From Lachnospiraceae bacterium UBA7086 (GTDB lineage Bacteria > Bacillota > Clostridia > Lachnospirales > Lachnospiraceae), in NCBI GenBank assembly GCA_002492525.1, contig DKZA01000027.1, positions 36,243-60,941 of the forward strand: a stretch of DNA of 24,699 nucleotides, in the 5' to 3' direction. The notes beneath the pieces were generated by a model. The model saw nothing but the letters and a program-made list of their open reading frames with translations, was not told where the DNA came from and ran no database searches. Both the position numbers and the translations under genes were made by a program. This document shows positions 22,962 through 24,699 of this stretch, in pieces. Positions within the stretch are counted from its first letter, which is position 1. Every line of letters starts with the position of its first letter.

Positions 22962-24677
22962 ATGGCAACAAAAGCGTATTATCCCATTTCCGAAATCGGT
23001 GCTGGCAAGGTTGGATTTTCCAAGACCCGTTCCATTATCGAGGCAGCATTTTACGGAAACAATGTAGTAAAGGTTAACACCTTAAGAGAAGCTTATGAAT
23101 TGGCAAAGAATTCACCTGGTACAGTTGTGACAGACATGCCGGTCAAAGATGGTGAGACTTTTGGTCTTCCCGCAGACGCTAAGGTTTTGTTATTTAATGA
23201 CGGTGCGGTTACAGGCCGTTATGCGGCAGCGCGTCGTATCAAAGGTGAGCCCGGTGTAGATGAGGCTAAGCTGGATAAAGTAGTGATGGATGCAATTTAT
23301 GAGACTCGTTGGAAAACTATGTATCATGCAGAGTGCTTCGTAGGTCTTGATCCTGAGTTCATGGTTAAGGCACACCTTCTGATTCCGGAAGGAGAAGAGA
23401 ATCTGTTGTACAACTGGATGATCAATTTCCAGTATACATCTGATGAGTATGTTAAGATGTACAAGAATTCCAAGCCTGTAGGCGATGGCAAGGAGCCGGA
23501 TATTTATATCTTCTCCGATCCTCAGTGGGCACCTCACGAGGCTCCTGATGTAGATTACAGCTGTTTAAGCGATCCTTTGACACTGTGCTACTTTGACACC
23601 AATGAGAACTGCGCGGCAATCCTTGGTATGAAGTATTTTGGTGAGCATAAGAAAGGTACTCTGACAATGGCATGGGCACTAGCGAACAGAAACGGTTACG
23701 CTTCCTGCCACGGCGGTCAGAAAGAGTACTCCTTAGAAGGCGGCAAGAAGTTCGTTGCTTCCGTATATGGTCTGTCAGGTTCCGGTAAGTCTACTCTGAC
23801 ACATGCAAAACATGACGGAAAGTATGATGCATTTGGCGGTATCAAAGTGCTTCATGACGATGCATTTATCATCAACAGTGATACCTGTGCATCCATCGCT
23901 TTAGAGCCTACTTACTTTGATAAGACAGCAGACTATCCGACAGGATGTCCTGATAATGAATATCTGTTATCCGCTCAGAACTGCTCCTGCACTTTGGACA
24001 GCGAGGGTAAGATTCAGTTAGTGACAGAAGATATCAGAAACGGTAACGGCCGTGCGATCAAGTCCAAATTATGGTCTCCTAACCGTGTGGATAAGATTGA
24101 CGCACCTGTTAACGCGATCTTCTGGATTATGAAAGATCCTACGATTCCGCCGATTGTTAAGTTAAAAGGTTCCGCACTGGCATCCGTTATGGGCGCGACC
24201 CTGGCTACCAAGACATCTTCGGCAGAGCGTGTTGCGGCAGGTACCGATTTGAACGCAATCCGTATCGTTCCTTATGCTAACCCGTTCAGAACTTATCCTC
24301 TGGTGAATGACTATGAGAAGTTCAAGAAGTTAGTGGAAGAGAAGAACGTTGACTGCTACATTGTCAATACCGGTGACTTTATGGGCCACAAGTGTCAGAA
24401 AGAAGATACCCTTGGTATCTTAGAGACCATCGTAGAGGGTAAGGCGAAGTTCGAGCAGTGGGGTCCTTTCGAGGATATTGAGATTATGAATGACTGGAGC
24501 GGCAAGACCGGTGACTTCACACCTGACTTAAATGATGATAACTATAAGGCACAGTTAAAGAGCGCTCTGGAAACTCGTGTCAATGCGGTTAAAGGCTTTG
24601 CTGAGAAGAAGGAAGGTTATGATAAGCTTCCTGACGAGGCACTGGCTGCACTTGAGAAACTGGTGAACGCACTCTAA
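22962..24677 (+). CDS. pckA: Phosphoenolpyruvate carboxykinase (ATP)
   Basis: 571 residues, somewhat longer than the 540 of E. coli PckA. It interconverts oxaloacetate + ATP and PEP + CO2 + ADP; in fermenting anaerobes it often runs toward oxaloacetate. Nucleotide-binding parts are GLSGSGKSTLTHAKHDG (P-loop, Lys276) and LHDDAFIINSD (metal-binding Asp299/Asp300). RRIKGEPGVDEAK, ANRNGYASCHGG and the later NPFRTYPL and NTGDFMGHKC stretches support the ATP-type family. AAGGAGGA is 9 bases before the start. Codon use is visibly more biased (many GGT, CGT, GTT codons) than in neighbouring genes, consistent with high expression. Confidence 0.93.
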   Translation: MATKAYYPISEIGAGKVGFSKTRSIIEAAFYGNNVVKVNTLREAYELAKNSPGTVVTDMPVKDGETFGLPADAKVLLFNDGAVTGRYAAARRIKGEPGVDEAKLDKVVMDAIYETRWKTMYHAECFVGLDPEFMVKAHLLIPEGEENLLYNWMINFQYTSDEYVKMYKNSKPVGDGKEPDIYIFSDPQWAPHEAPDVDYSCLSDPLTLCYFDTNENCAAILGMKYFGEHKKGTLTMAWALANRNGYASCHGGQKEYSLEGGKKFVASVYGLSGSGKSTLTHAKHDGKYDAFGGIKVLHDDAFIINSDTCASIALEPTYFDKTADYPTGCPDNEYLLSAQNCSCTLDSEGKIQLVTEDIRNGNGRAIKSKLWSPNRVDKIDAPVNAIFWIMKDPTIPPIVKLKGSALASVMGATLATKTSSAERVAAGTDLNAIRIVPYANPFRTYPLVNDYEKFKKLVEEKNVDCYIVNTGDFMGHKCQKEDTLGILETIVEGKAKFEQWGPFEDIEIMNDWSGKTGDFTPDLNDDNYKAQLKSALETRVNAVKGFAEKKEGYDKLPDEALAALEKLVNAL

Positions 24678-24699
24678 TAAAAAAAGTAAATTTGCTTCG

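Overview
The window reads as the chromosome of an anaerobic, low-to-moderate GC Gram-positive bacterium of the Clostridia, most like a Lachnospiraceae member (inference). Support comes from a clostridial-type Rnf complex with a multi-cluster RnfB, strong AGGAGG ribosome binding sites, a SleB/CwlJ-type cell-wall hydrolase, an ATP-dependent PEP carboxykinase, and a type III toxin-antitoxin locus resembling those known from gut Clostridia.

Region 1 (1-9239, all + strand, largest gap about 43 bases, no obvious internal terminator). The left end is the 3' part of an rnf operon: rnfD (cut by the window edge), rnfG, rnfE, rnfA, rnfB. It runs after only 14 bases into a phosphorylation-signalling set resembling the TerY-P triad: a Ser/Thr kinase with a zinc ribbon, a BspA-type leucine-rich-repeat protein, a TerY-like vWA protein, a PP2C phosphatase and a small free-standing TerY-C-like zinc protein. 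An Fe-S aldo/keto reductase and a membrane-anchored SH3-like protein follow.

Region 2 (9289-13241). On the opposite strand and convergent with region 1 lies an ApbE lipoprotein, the family that attaches FMN to RnfD and RnfG, both of which show the acceptor motif here. Beyond a divergent promoter region are a membrane-anchored GH25 muramidase, a two-AP2-domain protein that looks like a decayed HNH-AP2 homing endonuclease, and a SleB-type hydrolase.

Region 3 (13242-16697). A consensus promoter and a repeat-rich leader of about 230 bases precede threonine synthase, which is followed by a terminator and two conserved genes of unknown function.

Region 4 (16756-19538, visibly A+T-richer). An accessory islet: a small unknown gene on the - strand, a pair of tandem hairpin repeats, a GNAT acetyltransferase overlapping a variant PhnP-like metallo-beta-lactamase-fold protein, and a complete type III toxin-antitoxin system. 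The antitoxin locus has a consensus promoter, a leader hairpin, two 45-base repeats that each fold as a pseudoknot with compensatory changes between copies, a 16-bp terminator and a ToxN/CptN-like toxin.

Region 5 (19571-24677). Central metabolism: citrate synthase on the - strand, then deoxyribose-phosphate aldolase, a short divergent flagellin-like protein with no flagellar neighbours, and PEP carboxykinase behind a structured leader.

The strongest accessory signals are the type III toxin-antitoxin locus and the TerY-P-like phospho-signalling cluster joined to the rnf operon. No tRNA, rRNA, CRISPR array, insertion sequence or replication origin was seen.
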